Shown one piece after another: positions 16,150 to 29,123 of a DNA stretch of 64,000 bases (its first letter is position 1; each line of letters starts with the position of its first letter). The stretch is taken from the NCBI GenBank assembly GCA_034620365.1, contig JAQGEQ010000251.1, positions 310,001-374,000 of the forward strand. The letters are read 5' to 3'. The notes under the pieces were generated by a model. That model worked only from the letters and a program-made list of their open reading frames with translations. It was not told the origin of the DNA and did not search any database. This DNA is from Pegea sp. RAD2-039 (taxonomy: Eukaryota > Chordata > Thaliacea > Salpida > Salpidae). A program made the translations under genes and the position numbers.

Positions 16150-18272
16150 ATGTTGAGTTTGAACTTTTATGATCGGCAAGTTGAATTTCAAGATAAACTC
16201 AGTGAATTGTAAGTTTCTAACAAGACTCAAATGAACATCCTCTCATAACTAATCTCCAAATTCTTACTTTTTATTAATTTCATCACTTAAGTATTTATTT
16301 TTGATATTAGTTGTAAAGTATTTTGAATTTATCAGACACAATAAACAGATGAAATTAGAAAATGAATTTGAAGAACTTCAAGTCAATAACAATCCTTCAA
16401 GCTCAGAGAGGGTCTTGAAACTTCAAGCATACCACAAGGTACTTTCAAAAAGCTAGTTTTAGAATGATAGATAATTATCTAAATTGTATCTAAAAAATAA
16501 TTAGATGATATTGATAATAATATAAAAAAATTTATGAAATTTATTTGGTATTTTTTTCTGTTTAAATTACATTTATATTTATTAAGCTGATCAATGATTA
16601 GTAAAAATTCTGAAGCTTTTTAAAATGAGAGTTTGTAACTATCAGAAAATATGTGAAAGAGAAAAGTTAGCAAAGGAACGAAATCAAAAAATTCTGGCTG
16701 AATTTGAACATGTGAAAAAAACCTTGGTTTCAATGGAACGTAAAAGTAGAAGCTTAAAAAATGCAAAAGTGAGAAGTTCTTCTGTTTGCAATAATTTTTT
16801 CACTCTATATTTTCAAGGATCAATGCATTGAACGATTAGAAAGACTGTATCCTGAATGGAGAAAAGAATATAAGATAAAAAAAGCTGTTAAACAATTAAA
16901 AGAGAATTTTGATGGCAACAGATTGAATATGACATACCCACAATATGAAAGTACCCCATTTAAACAACTTACTTCTTCTTTTAACAACTCCAAAGCATCT
17001 GAAGACCCCAAAGTCTCTTCTTATCACCCTACTCTTCCCAACATTCAATTTAATGCTCCTTCAGTTCCTGTGTCCTCATCTCCATCATCAGTTAGACCTT
17101 TTACTGATCCTCATCCTTATCAAACCAATCTTCCAGTGATATTCAACGAAGGTGAACTTACACCTCCACAACGTGACGTCATCACTCTTAAACATGACGT
17201 CATTGCTGCAAATAATCCAACTAGGTTTAATAATGGGGCTGGAGACTTGAAAGAGAACGAAATAAAAAAGATTGATGAAGATGAAGAATCAGAAGATGTT
17301 CCTACTAATTCTTTCTTCGAGTCTTCTGATGATGAGGAAAAGAAAATAGCGCCACCTGGTGGCGAAAATACTGAGCCGTTTACATCACCTAATGAAAGTT
17401 TAGAAACATCCAACAATCGGGTGATCGTAATCCCTGGTCAGTTTTAATCTTTACTTTCATCTTCAACTCGCCAACTTTAAATGTGTGTCAGGTTTGAAAG
17501 AAACCACCTTAGAAAGTACTTTTAGTGACACAGCCACCTCGATGACGTCACCAAATCAAGATCAGCATCTTGCATGTTAGTAAATGTCCAATTTGATCCG
17601 TTTAGTGTTTCACTTTTGATTTTTTAAATTTTGTTGACGTCTTTGTGATAATTTTAACTTTGAATTCTAGCTAGCAGTGGATATCAAGCTTTAAAGGAAA
17701 AGATGGTTGAAAAAGGTGTGACGTCATTTGATGATGACGTAGATGATGCTGAGAAGTTGCTTTCGCTAAATCCAATCAGTAACAAGTAATTAATCTAATT
17801 AATGCTTCATTTAATTGAGATTGGAAAATATGAGATAATAACTTTTATAATTTTCATTTGTTAGTTCCAAACAAGTCGAAGATGAATCTGTAGATGAAGA
17901 TGGTAACATCACGTGTTCCTATTTTCAAGTTTTTATCATTTTTCTACTTGCAGAAAGCAGCTCAATTTTAAGTTCTGAGGCTGTCCAACCTGATGACCTA
18001 AAAGAACCAACTGAAAAGTAACTTGCTTCTAGAAAAAGTTCTTTTCTATTCTAATTACTTTTCAATTTTTGTAGCTCTAATAAATTGAAAGATGAAGCAA
18101 AGTTGAAGCGCTACAAAGGTAAAGTCTTCTCTTGTTTCTTTAATTTGTTTTTATGTTTTAATCTCACGTAGCTCCTTGGGAAAGTGATAGTGATCTTGAT
18201 GATTTAGATGAAGATCACTCTTCTAATAATCTTCAAAAAATGAACGATGAAGACTTTGACTTTTATGATTAA
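16150..18272 (+). CDS. KIZ: Kizuna-like (PLK1 substrate) centrosomal protein
   Basis: A 10-exon gene for 449 aa. Exons: 16150-16208, 16336-16438, 16646-16768, 16818-17436, 17492-17575, 17671-17785, 17865-17902, 17954-18017, 18075-18118, 18172-18272; the sum is 1350 bases with no internal stop. Residues 1-130 are a charged coiled coil. It starts with FYDRQVEFQDKLSEL, contains KICEREKLAKERNQKILAEF and ends near LYPEWRKEYKIKKAVKQLKE. Order and spacing match the N-terminus of vertebrate kizuna (YYERLGQLQ then EICESEKKAHTRNQEYLKRF), which stabilises pericentriolar material at spindle poles. The remainder is Ser/Pro/acid-rich and low in complexity, ending DEDFDFYD. The assignment rests on the coiled-coil part only; another centrosomal coiled-coil protein is possible. 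Four TGACGTCA palindromes lie in its exons. Confidence 0.65.
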
Positions 18273-20790
18273 TGTTTGTTTATGATTGTAGATAAATTAG
18301 TGAATAGATAGAATTGTAAAAGTTTGAAATTGAGGTTACAGCTTTTATTTCATTTAATTTCTTCTGTATTATTGTTGTTGATGTTTTATAAAATTCATAG
18401 AACTCGTTACTAGATTGTCGATACTGAAAATAGATCAAATATCAACTTTTTGTTTTAATTGGAAAATATAAAATATATACAAGAGCTTCAAACCTAAATA
18501 TAATATTGAATAAAACCAACTAACACTGATAAAACCATAAAAGTATTTATTCAAAAAAATCTTACATTAATCAATCCTAAAACTTTAAGATAATACCTTG
18601 GCTTCTACAACTTACTTTGTAAGCATTAATACTGACAGCTTTCCTAATAATAAAGTTTATTATAACATCTAAGTTTAAGATTTTACTTTTGTTATTTACA
18701 GAATAGTTTTTTAAAAATCAACTTTTTTTTAAACGCATCGTATTTTGCATCTGTAAACAGAAAGAGTTTCTTAGTTAGCTAACATAAAGTCAAATGCTGT
18801 TTCCTGTTAAACATCAAGACTAAAAAATGGTTTAGTCGTTTAATATGTTGAACTTTAAAACTTTTCTACCCTAAACCTGTAATACTTGTTTTATAATTCA
18901 AGTATTTAATGTTAATAGTGATCCAGGGTGCTAAGGACTTGCTTTTGAAGGTTTTTTTTATAGGAAATTTGGCTAAATATTTCAGTTATGTTTCTTTTAT
19001 GAACAACTATAACTTTATATTTTATGTCATTGATCACAATCTTTGAATAGGTAGATACTTGCAACTCTAAGATATATATAAATATTGATTTACTTGTTAA
19101 AAGCTTTGTTCAAACTAATTGTAGTTGATTTATTTCAATAAAATCTGATATTTAATTCAATTTTCTTAAATTAAAAAGATGTTAGCTGCTGTGATTGGTT
19201 TGTATCTAAATACTTTTACTAATTCTGTTTGTAATACAAAACTAGCATTTATTTTTCTACAATTTACTCATAATCACATTAAAAGCTCGATATTTATATT
19301 TTAAAGTCAATTAAAAACTAAATAAACTAAACAACATTTATGATAAATAATTAAGGTTTTAAGAAGGTACTTCAATTTTTATATATCCTGCGATAGAAAG
19401 TAATCTATAAAAATAATATCGAAGAAAAGGAAGAGACGAAAAGATGAAATATCGAAATAAATTTCAAAGTTACATCTAAACATCTTAATTGTGAAAATTA
19501 AAAGTCTTAAGAAACGAAAATGGAGTTTTATTAACTTACAGTTTAATAAAAATCATTTTGTTGAATGATTTGAACTTTAAAAAAACATAACTTCAATTTT
19601 ATTAAAATTAAAAACTCACTTAAATTTATAAAATGTAAAAAAGAAATTATAACTGAATGAAAATAGTTACAACAAAATTTAATCAGTCTAAAAACATACT
19701 TTTTATATCATTTATCAGCAATAGCGGAATCATTTATTAATAGTTAGTTAGATAAAGTTATTATGATTAATACTTAACTTTAAAAACATACCATCAAATT
19801 ACATTTCAATTATAAAAGTAGTTTGATTAAAATATTTATTTAAGATACTTTTAGTTTTTGTGTTATTACTAACGATAATTTAGCTTTGATTAATTATCTT
19901 AAGAAAGTTTTTCAAATCTTTATAAAACTGAATAAAAGATTTTACAAAATTTTCGTAAATTATTTGTAATATATTGTAAAATCAATAAAAACCCAATAAC
20001 AAATGAAGACCAATACTTAAAATACAAATTCATGTTTGATTCAATGTAATACAGCCTTAAAAAATTAAAACTATCCTTTTTTAATACTTAGCTATAAAAA
20101 TGTAAAAGAATTCTTTTTAAAATAAATAGCAAAACTCAAATAATCTCAGACTAAAAACTTCATCAAGTTTGTTCTTTAAGAGTAAATACATTTTTTTCAA
20201 AAAATCATTTTCAAAGTTTAACTAAGTTTTGAGAAACATCAGAAATAACTTGTTTGAGTTTTCAAAGCAAATTGTGATTTAAATACATCATTGTGTGAGA
20301 CATAATCAGTTTGCTTTAAAGTAATTACACCCTGATTATAATGATAAAGTACTTATTTAATAATTAGTTAATATAAATTGTGATTTTGATAACTTTAATT
20401 TAATATTTTGTTAAAGTTTGTAAGCATTTGTAGTTAATTGGATCAATTTAAAAGTTTTTTCCTAAAAAATTCATTTTAATTTTACAAATCAAACTTTTAT
20501 CAAAAAATTTAGCTAAATGCTTTTTATGTGTGTATCTGATAGTATTTCCAAATATTTATTTATTTATGTGGAGTATTTATAATTATTTTTATGCTCAAGT
20601 TTATTTGAAAACTTGAATAAAATTCATCAAAATTTGGAAATATAATAAATAAATTTTGAGTTTCTTTGGAATTGGTTGGTCTTAAAGAATTTTTCTTTAT
20701 GTTGAAGAAACTGAAAGAAGTATTTAACACAAAATGACATAAGCTTTACAAAGTCATGGACATATTTTAAAATCTAAAGATTTGAAACAG
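18273..20790. other. A+T-rich intergenic DNA
   Basis: Contains the 3' UTR of the kizuna-like gene. A short start-like exon (ATG TTA GCT GCT GTG ATT G then GTTTGTATC) near 19180 could belong to the candidate gene downstream, but nothing links them. Otherwise I see nothing. Confidence 0.4.
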
Positions 20791-20947
20791 ATTGCTGGAT
20801 AGATCAGCAAATAAAAAAATCTTTGAAAAAGTAGAAAACAGAGTATTAAACGATTTTCAACAAAATAATTTCATTTCTTCATTGAAAATTTTTACCAAAG
20901 CTATTAATACGCCAGATCAAAGAAAAGTTCGCTTCTTGACAACAATG
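20791..20947 (+). CDS. Candidate internal exon of an unknown gene
   Basis: A 157-base coding-like stretch between a good acceptor (TTTGAAACAG) and a donor (GTATATC). It encodes 52 residues after a phase-2 entry, with cores KKIFEKVENRVLNDFQQNNF and SSLKIFTKAI, and leaves in phase 0. The residue composition is far less A/T-driven than that of chance frames nearby. I do not recognise it; the pattern distantly recalls the helical end of RGS-like domains, which is a guess. A possible last exon lies at 21415-21491. Confidence 0.4.
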
Positions 20948-21414
20948 GTATATCTAAAGAACAAGAGTTTCATTTTCTACTTTGCTTTTATCTTTAAATT
21001 CATTTGTTTAAACCCTCCTTTTCAAGAAGCCACTTCAGCACCTCTAGTGTCTATCCTTCAAGTCAAATAAAATCGATATTTTTCATCGAGATGTTCTAAT
21101 TATCGAATCCTAGAATCAGCTGTTTATATATTTCTTCAAAATTCACCTCTGTCTACATGACTAGTTACTGACCATAGACAAATGGACGTAAATCATGTGT
21201 GTGGTAGCTGTAAACATTTACATGCCTTGGACAATAGAAAAGGACGAACCAGGGAATACAATGACTTGAAAGACTGAATTTTTAAATATTGACTTCTTAT
21301 AGGTTTCTTTGAAGCCTACTTCAAATTATTTATGGTTCTATCAGAGAGGAAAAGTATTTACTTCGTCAAATAATCGTTTGTTTTAATTATGTTTTAGTTA
21401 ATCGATTTTTCCAG

Positions 21415-21491
21415 AATGTGAAACATTAGAAGACTTTTGTATTCGAAATTCATTCCATGAAATTCAAGAAAGAATTTCACAGTTAAACTGA
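21415..21491 (+). CDS. Candidate terminal exon of an unknown gene
   Basis: After the acceptor TTTTTCCAG the sequence reads CETLEDFCIRNSFHEIQERI, then SQLN and a stop. It needs phase-1 entry, so at least one further exon would have to lie between it and 20947; a candidate with CGSCKHLHALDNRKG occurs around 21185-21277 but I could not make a consistent splice chain. Function unknown. Confidence 0.35.
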
Positions 21492-22239
21492 AATATTCTT
21501 CAAATAAATATCCAGATTTCTTCGTTATACAAATAAAAAGAGATTATTTACTTGTCAAATATTTGTACATCTAAAATTAGAACTACTTACTAAGTCTAGG
21601 CTGATAAAAGATACGATTATTATCGAATACAATTTTTGTTTTTATTAATTAAATCTTAATTTAAAATAGTTTAAAAAATAAGTTTGATTGATGTAAGATT
21701 TTAGATTTCGTTTAACAGATGTAAAACATTTGAAACAGTTAACTTCAATTCATCTATCTCTAATCAATCGATTTTTTTCATTTCCTTTTCTCATCTAGAC
21801 TTTAATCGCGTTGCTAGTGAGTTAATCCTCTTCTTCAAGACACCTTTATTGATTAAAAAGTGTTTTCATTACAAGAAATTTGTTTAACTTGGAGATGCTT
21901 GCTTAGTTTTTATTAAAAGAAACTTTATATTATATTTTAAATCTATTTATTATTGTAAACCGATTTTATTTAAAAGTAATTTGTGATTTTAAACTTTATT
22001 TTACTGTTCAAATTTATTTAGAGTCTTATAAGTACAATTTTGAAATTAAAATAAATAATCTTATATTCAGGGAGTCCAATTAAAGTGTTGAGTTTTCAGT
22101 CAAATTATATCAACGAAAATCATTTTTCAGTTTCTTATTACAAAGATGAATACAGAAACGATTAAAGTTTACAAATGACAGAAATTCAAAGCAAAAGTGA
22201 TCAGTTTGAAAATCTAAAACACGAATTGTGACAATAGTT

Positions 22240-22960
22240 CAAATAGATGAGATGACGTCATCAGTGCAAATAGAACGGTGGTAAAAGGCGGCCGCTTAGT
22301 GAATAAAAAATCGAAATTGAATGAGAAATAAAACGGTTTGTTGATCTTTCCGTTGAAGATAAATTGGGATCAAAACACACGTGTCAGCTCTATCTAATCC
22401 GGAACAAGCCTCCACCCAATGTAGCTGCTATTGTACACAGAAAAGGTCACTATCCCCCTCCTATGTCCCATTTACCTCTAAATATTCACTTTTTAAACCA
22501 CAATAAAAGAGTGTAGCGGTTCAACAATAGCAATTGAAGGTTGGCGGTACTTCAAAGGATTCTTTTATGAAGAGGAGGACCTGTCTCTTGTCGTCGGCGC
22601 ATTTGAAAGACTTTCACTGAAGTTGGGTCTTTTAATCAAGTGAAGAAGGATCTTGTATATCGATTGCTGTTGCTGCTACTTGCGATATATCTCAACTCTA
22701 CTGAACTCAATTAAAGCTTGCGAAATCAAAAGTGCAAATTTGAAATTGCTAAATTTGCTGTTTAATAAAACTCTGCGCGTCTTATTTAAATGCTGATAAC
22801 GATGTAATGATCGCTTTTATAGAATCGCGCGTTTTGACGTCATCTCAAATTGACACTAGTCAATTTGTTAATTTTTGAAGCACCGACAGTGTGAACCAAT
22901 TACGTCATTTCGTGACGTCACATGAGCTACATCAACTGCCCGATTAGTGGGCTGTACATT
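22240..22960 (+). promoter_or_regulatory. Likely upstream regulatory region of the Sp gene
   Basis: A clearly GC-richer island about 130-850 bases upstream of the Sp start codon. It contains three TGACGTCA palindromes (22253, 22835, 22913), a related TACGTCA (22901), an E-box-type CACGTG (22379-22384), a C-rich run near 22452 and a CCAAT-like string. It has no open frame. Position and composition suggest promoter/enhancer DNA; the use of any site is inference. Confidence 0.4.
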
Positions 22961-23091
22961 CTCAGTGAAAAGAGAGAAGAAGAAAAAAGAATTTTTGAGT
23001 TCAAAATAAAAATATGATAAGCTTCAGTTTTACATTTTCAAGTTTTTCAAGGAAGTTTTTTTAGATTTTTAGAAATTGTTTTATTTTTATT

Positions 23092-24390
23092 ATGTTTGGT
23101 GTTTATCCTTTTATCTCAGGACTTTCTGCTGATACTTCAAGATCTTTTATTTCACCAAATTCAGTGAGACTTTTTGATGATTTTTTTATTTGATTTTATC
23201 TTTCTTTTTTTTTAGTTTTTCAATATTCCGACTCCACCTCTTTCTGACCCTTTTTTGATTTCTTCTTCAATTCCTCAGATGTTTGGATCTCAATCATCAG
23301 CAAGACCTTGTATGATTTACAATTTTGAAAATTAGTTTTTGATAATTAATCTTTTGATTTATAGATCTTCACTCAAATAATTTCCATCAAATGGATTTAT
23401 TTAAAAATATTCTACCTCCTTACCCTGCTTCTTCAACTGAAACATCGACAATTCTTCCAGAGCATTCTTCATTTGGAGCTAGCAGCATTCAAATGCTTAA
23501 TCAAGTCCTTAAATTGAAGAATTAAATAGTTTAAAGATCATTAAAATCTTTTTTAACAGATGAGGACTTCAAAAGAAGAATTGGCAATGAGTAATTTACT
23601 TCAAAGTTACTCTTCTTACCCGCATCATTTTATCCGTAAGTCCGCCATTTTATAAATTCAAATTGTTAACAAATGTTTACTTCAGCTCCGACTTCGATGA
23701 TTACAGTATCAAGTCCAGCCACTAATCATTTGTCAACTTCCTATTTTCAGCCTCAACTTCAAACAAATAATTTATTTTCACTTTCAAATATCAACCAACC
23801 TTCATCTAGAAAGTTGGTAGCTTTTTACAACTCAGATTAATTTTCACAGATGACTTTTTGTCAGAGCATCGAGATGCTTGTGTCCTAATTGTAACTCATC
23901 GACTAAAGAAGTTCGAGGTAAAAATGGGAAAAAGATCCATAATTGTCATATCAGTGGTTGTGGAAAGGTTTACGGGAAAACCTCTCACTTAAAAGTCAGT
24001 TTCACCGGATAGAATTGAAGCAACTTTTTTTAGAATATTCTAACAACTTCAAATCTCAGTCAAATTGAAACTTTAGATCAACAGTAACTCAACAAATTGA
24101 TTTATAGGCTCATCTTCGGTTACATTTTGGTATTCGACCATTTAAGTGTTCTTGGCCCTATTGCAATAAGCAGTTTACTCGTAGTGATGAATTACAGAGA
24201 CATCATCGGACACATACTGGAGAAAAGCGATTTTCTTGTCCAGTAAGTTGTTAGAAAATGATTAATTAATTAACAACTAACCTAAGATGTATATTAGATG
24301 TGTAACAAACGGTTTATGAGATCAGATCACCTTTCCAAACATAAGAAGACACATCAAAAGAAAGAGAAATTGAAAGAACAAACAAATTAA
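23092..24390 (+). CDS. Sp-family C2H2 zinc-finger transcription factor
   Basis: An 8-exon gene for 288 aa. Exons: 23092-23163, 23216-23309, 23365-23504, 23560-23635, 23686-23812, 23865-23994, 24108-24242, 24298-24390; 867 bases without internal stop. The N-terminal 170 residues are Ser/Pro/Gln-rich. A Buttonhead box RCLCPNC (residues 173-179) precedes three fingers: C197-C202-H215-H219, C227-C232-H245-H249 and C257-C260-H273-H277. Base-reading residues are those of Sp factors ([24 protein letters not shown]), so GC-box binding is expected in the nucleus. The Btd box separates Sp from KLF proteins. The protein is short for an Sp factor, and the first inter-finger linker is FGIRPF in place of the usual TGERPF. 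The start is the first exon ATG I could support; an earlier exon is possible. Confidence 0.93.
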
Positions 24391-27300
24391 GACATTATTT
24401 ATTTTTTCATCTTTCTTAAATTTCAAGTTGTGTGTGAATTTTTATGAAATATTTTTGAAGAATATTTTATTTATCAATTTTCTTGTTTCTATTGTTTTCT
24501 TAAAAGCCACTAAAAATAGTATTCATTCATTCATTCATTCATATATTTGGGACTTCAGTGTATCTTTGACACATAACTTCTAATCATCAGCTATCTGCAT
24601 TAAACCTTTTTATTTATTCAGTAAAATTTATGTCTTTTACAGAACTTTTGATTAATTCAATTTTTTCGTTTTTAATCTTTTCTTAGAACAAATATTTGAT
24701 TTTTTACTTTACTTAAGAAGCTAGCTTTTTTCTTTTTTTTTTCAACATATCTTTTTATAAATTTTTCAGCTGTATTAGCCAATTCACAAAAAAAAATATG
24801 GATTTATCATCTAGTACTTACTAGCTATTAGATAAATTAAAGTTTGTTGTTAAAACACGATCAATTATTACAACTTTAATAACTTTTGATGTTGTTAAAT
24901 TGAAGGTAGAAATCAATCATTTTTTCAACAGTCTTATTTTGTGTTGGTAATTTTTGTGTTTATTTAAAATATTCGATAAGCATTTAAACTATACTTATGC
25001 TTCTATTTTATAAGGACTGTATTTATGCTTTACATATTGTGGATGGTTATAAAAACGCTGGTAACTATTATCAAGAAGTTAAGAAATGTTATATAGTATT
25101 ACCAAGAAAAACAAATAATAGTAAGCTTAACCAAACAGAAGTTTGGAAAAAAGTGTTCTTGGTACAGTAACGCCTTTGAGCGAAATCTTAAGTAACATAA
25201 ATTTCAAACTTTATCAAATAAGCATAACTTATCTATCTAGCAAACTACAAATGCTTGTTAAGATACAAAGTATTAGATTGGACTACTTTTTCCAGTGATA
25301 CTGTTTAAATCTTCTGTATAGCAACGTTAGAAGATGAAATTTAAAACTTGAGCATTTTGATCAATTTAGCAAAGCACCTGTTTTGGTGATACAATGTTTG
25401 CTACTCAAACCTTTAAAGCTAAGTTTAATTTTTCTATCTTAAGAAGTTTTTTTATTACGATGTCCTAACTAGCAGTGAAATGTAGTAGTTGTGATTTATA
25501 TATCTTATATTATTCCTGAAGAACATTTTTCAAGAGTTCAAAGGTTTATCAAAAAAGTAAATTATATTTACAAGTTGCAACTTGAAAACCAACAGTCAAA
25601 CCAATTCATCTAAATTGAATTGCAGTTTTGTTTTTATCTTAATACTTGTTTTTACGAACAAAATAATCGTATTCTCACCAAAGAAACATGCTGCTTTCCG
25701 ATATAAAATGGGGTTTGTACATTTTGAAACTATTTAATAAATTTAAAAATCTTAAGATTTCAAAATGTTCTTTTATTTCCATTTTTGATAAGTTGTATAT
25801 TTAACATACAAGTTACTTATATATTGTGTTTATAATTGTAAAAATTTAGCATAGTATTCATTTTAAGTCTTCTTATTTTCAATAAAATAAATTTAAAGCT
25901 AAATCTGATTAAAGGGTAAATAAAATGATTGAAATATTTACAAAACGTCCTCAGTATTCTAAACATAATGTTAAGCAACTTTAGCTTAAAGTTTTTCAAT
26001 TGAAATTGTGGTTAGAAATCGTAAAATGATTGTAATAACAAACCTAAACTTTATAAAAACATTTAGTTGCAAAAGTGAGTTTTGAAAGATTGTGTAATCT
26101 TTTTTCTGATAAAAAAAACTCAATTTTCTTAAGTATTTAGCTGAAAATGAAATGTTGAAAACAGTTTTTTTAGTACAATTAATAATAAAGAAAGAAACCC
26201 TTGTCATTAAACTTTCCCCAATACGTTGACAATGATCTAAAATTAGGTTTTTATCTAGTTGTTTTATAACCCTTCATGTTTTAGTTCAAAATCTGATTGC
26301 TTTGAAGTAGCTAAATGCTGAAGTAGATATAATCTTAAGATTATAAGTCTAGACGATAAGAAAAATGAAATTAAGCGGTAACAGTTGGTTCTTAAAAATA
26401 GAAATCTATTTATTCTATACTTAACGTTTAACCAAAAAATTGATTCCATTCATTTGACGCATGTCTGTAGATAATAAATTATACAATACTTACTTAAAAG
26501 TATATTATGAAGCAACTGAACTGATTCTGAGTAAATAATTTTCGTGGTTAACTGAAAACTCAATTCTTTAATGACAAGACATCGGAAAATCTTAAAATCA
26601 AAAATGTAAAATATTCAAAACAAAAGGAGTATTGTGTTTTATAAACTAACTTTTTATAACTAGAATGCTTTCACTAATTTGTTGGGTATTATGAAAATAC
26701 AGCTTTAAAATTTTGTTAACTACAAGGTCAACAAACACTTAAATGAAAAACTAACTACATGTAGAAATCTTCTACTATCAAATTGTTTGGATGTCTCATA
26801 GATAACTATTTCTTAACAATTAGGGAAAGAACCCAAATGCAGTTTAATTCATTTATAAATAGTTTTATAAGTTGTCATTATTTAGTTTAATTAAAATATT
26901 ACAATTATGGCTTACAACTATTGATTGCAATAAAATAATCACTTTTTATTTACAAAACATTGAATCTTATCAATAAAAGGAAGTTTGTTTTCTCAACTAA
27001 AACCAGCAACAGTGGATAATTAACCCATATTGTATATAAAAAAAGCACTTTAAGTCTATTTTTTATTGATACATTTTAAACTATAATAAAGTTTTGCAGA
27101 AACTTTTGAAATAATCAATTTAAAACAAAACGCTATAAATATTCTTTCCCATAAAATTCTTTGTTTTATCTCTGCACTGTTATCTAAAGTAATTTCATTT
27201 CCACTTTTTGAGAAATACTTTCACGAAGTTGTTACTTTTTATTCTATCAAAAAAATTCGCTACGAACCATTAAAACTGTTGCTGAATTGATAGAATTCTT

Positions 27301-29123
27301 AAAAACACTGAACAAAGTTTAACATTTCAAACAAATCTTCAATTTATATAAAATTGAAAAAAAGACCTTTTCGGAGTTCCATCTTTCTAAGTTGATTTTA
27401 AAATAAATTAAAATAAATTTGAGAGAAGTCACTTTATCAATAAATGGAACAAACGAAAAAAGGGTTTATGATTTTTCAATTTTTTTAATCTATTGGGAGG
27501 TCAGCTAATTAGTTAAAATTTTTAATTATTAACCTGGTTAAATCAGACTTGTTAGCATCATTTTTAATATTTATTTCAGAAATTTATGAGATACTTAAAT
27601 AAAAGATGACACAAACCTTTTTAAATCTAAGATCATATAATCGTCATAAGCATTTTAAATTATCTTCTTTAAGAAGATCTAATCGGTTTTATCATCAGTT
27701 CTTGTATAAACAATTTCTTGCCTAAACTCTATTTAAAACAGCTGACGTATTGGAATTTTTATTTCTCTCTGACAGCTGTTCACTTGTTTGTCTTTCATTC
27801 TATATTTATAAATAACAAAACAAACTTTATCAGTTCATATAGGAAAAAACATCTTTGTTTCTAGAATGTTTCTTTTTTGGTGTTAACTTTCTTCTCTAAA
27901 GCAAGGAGCAAAATCAGTTTACAGATTTAAAAGTTTTTTAGCTTTAAAGAATTTCACTTTCAGCTGGCTATTTCGAAGAGTTTGTAATTGTATTTTATTT
28001 TGAAAAACCATTTTCAAACAATAAACCACAAAATTTAATTGTTTAATAATATCATCAGCTTAATATATAAACTTTCATTTTAGCATAATGTAAAATGTGA
28101 CGCTAAATTAACTTTGAGTTGAAACACTAGTTCGATATGTTCTTAAGAAAGAGATACAACAAAACTTTATTTGGTAAACAACACCAGCAACTGATTTAGA
28201 AATAAAATAAATTAATAATTAGTAATAGATTCCATTTACTGTAACTACAACCGGCGTTCTAGGTTATTAAAATCAGGTTAGAAGTTAATTAAAGTAAGTT
28301 AATAACTTTTGTGATAGATTTACTTGTATATTTGTTAATCTAAACAGTATTTTAAAAACTTCTACTTTGAGTAAAAGTACGATTAGATGATTTTTAATTT
28401 ATATATTGCTATAAACTGCTAGAGCCTCTACACCACACAAGTGGAAATGAAATATTTTAAAGATGCCTTCAGATTATCAATTTACAAACAATATATAAGT
28501 AAAGTAAATGTAAAATTTGTGTAAATCTGGTGGAATAGTTTTACTTTTTCATTTCATAGTAAATTAAACTAGCAATTCTGGATTACTTTTAAACTATTAC
28601 GCAGCTAATTATTAAATTGCACACAATGTGTAGATGAAATAGATGTAAAATTTGTGTACTAAACTGTGATTACATTTTCAAAAAACCTACTTGCTGTTAA
28701 CACCAAATAATTCGAAAGGCCGATTACAACAGCTATTGCACAAAATCAATTTATTACAAATACTTCAAATACTAATCGACAATGATCAGCAATTATACAT
28801 TTAATCAGTCAACAAAATGTTCAAAGAAAAAGTTGTTCTTAGATATTGGATAATGTTGAAACGTTTCGGAAAACATTTATAACTTATTCAAATTCAATAG
28901 TTTTTTTCTTGAAATAGTTGCCTTATAAAAGTTTGAGATTCAAAACTATTAAATCATTACAGTAGATGATAGTCATTTGAGTTTTTTAAGACTATTTAAC
29001 CGGCTTAAAATACTAGAAACTCCGTGGATATGGTCTTGAAAAGCGTTCATAAAAAAAAAATCAAAAGAAAAACACAAAAAAAAAACTTAACAATAATTGC
29101 AGTGAGACTTTGAAAGGATAGTT
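24391..29123. other. Long A+T-rich region without recognised genes
   Basis: Apart from a short (ATTC)n microsatellite at about 24521-24541 I see only A/T-rich sequence. Small minus-strand frames at 25817-26449 are Phe/Ile/Leu/Lys-rich with no domain-like pattern and are treated as chance. Confidence 0.6.

Noticed and set aside
16820-17416. Minus-strand frames under the kizuna-like gene
   Set aside because: Antisense shadows of the 16818-17436 exon.
25817-26449. Three short minus-strand frames as genes
   Set aside because: Phe/Leu/Ile/Lys-rich composition as expected from A+T-rich DNA; no splice, signal or domain evidence.
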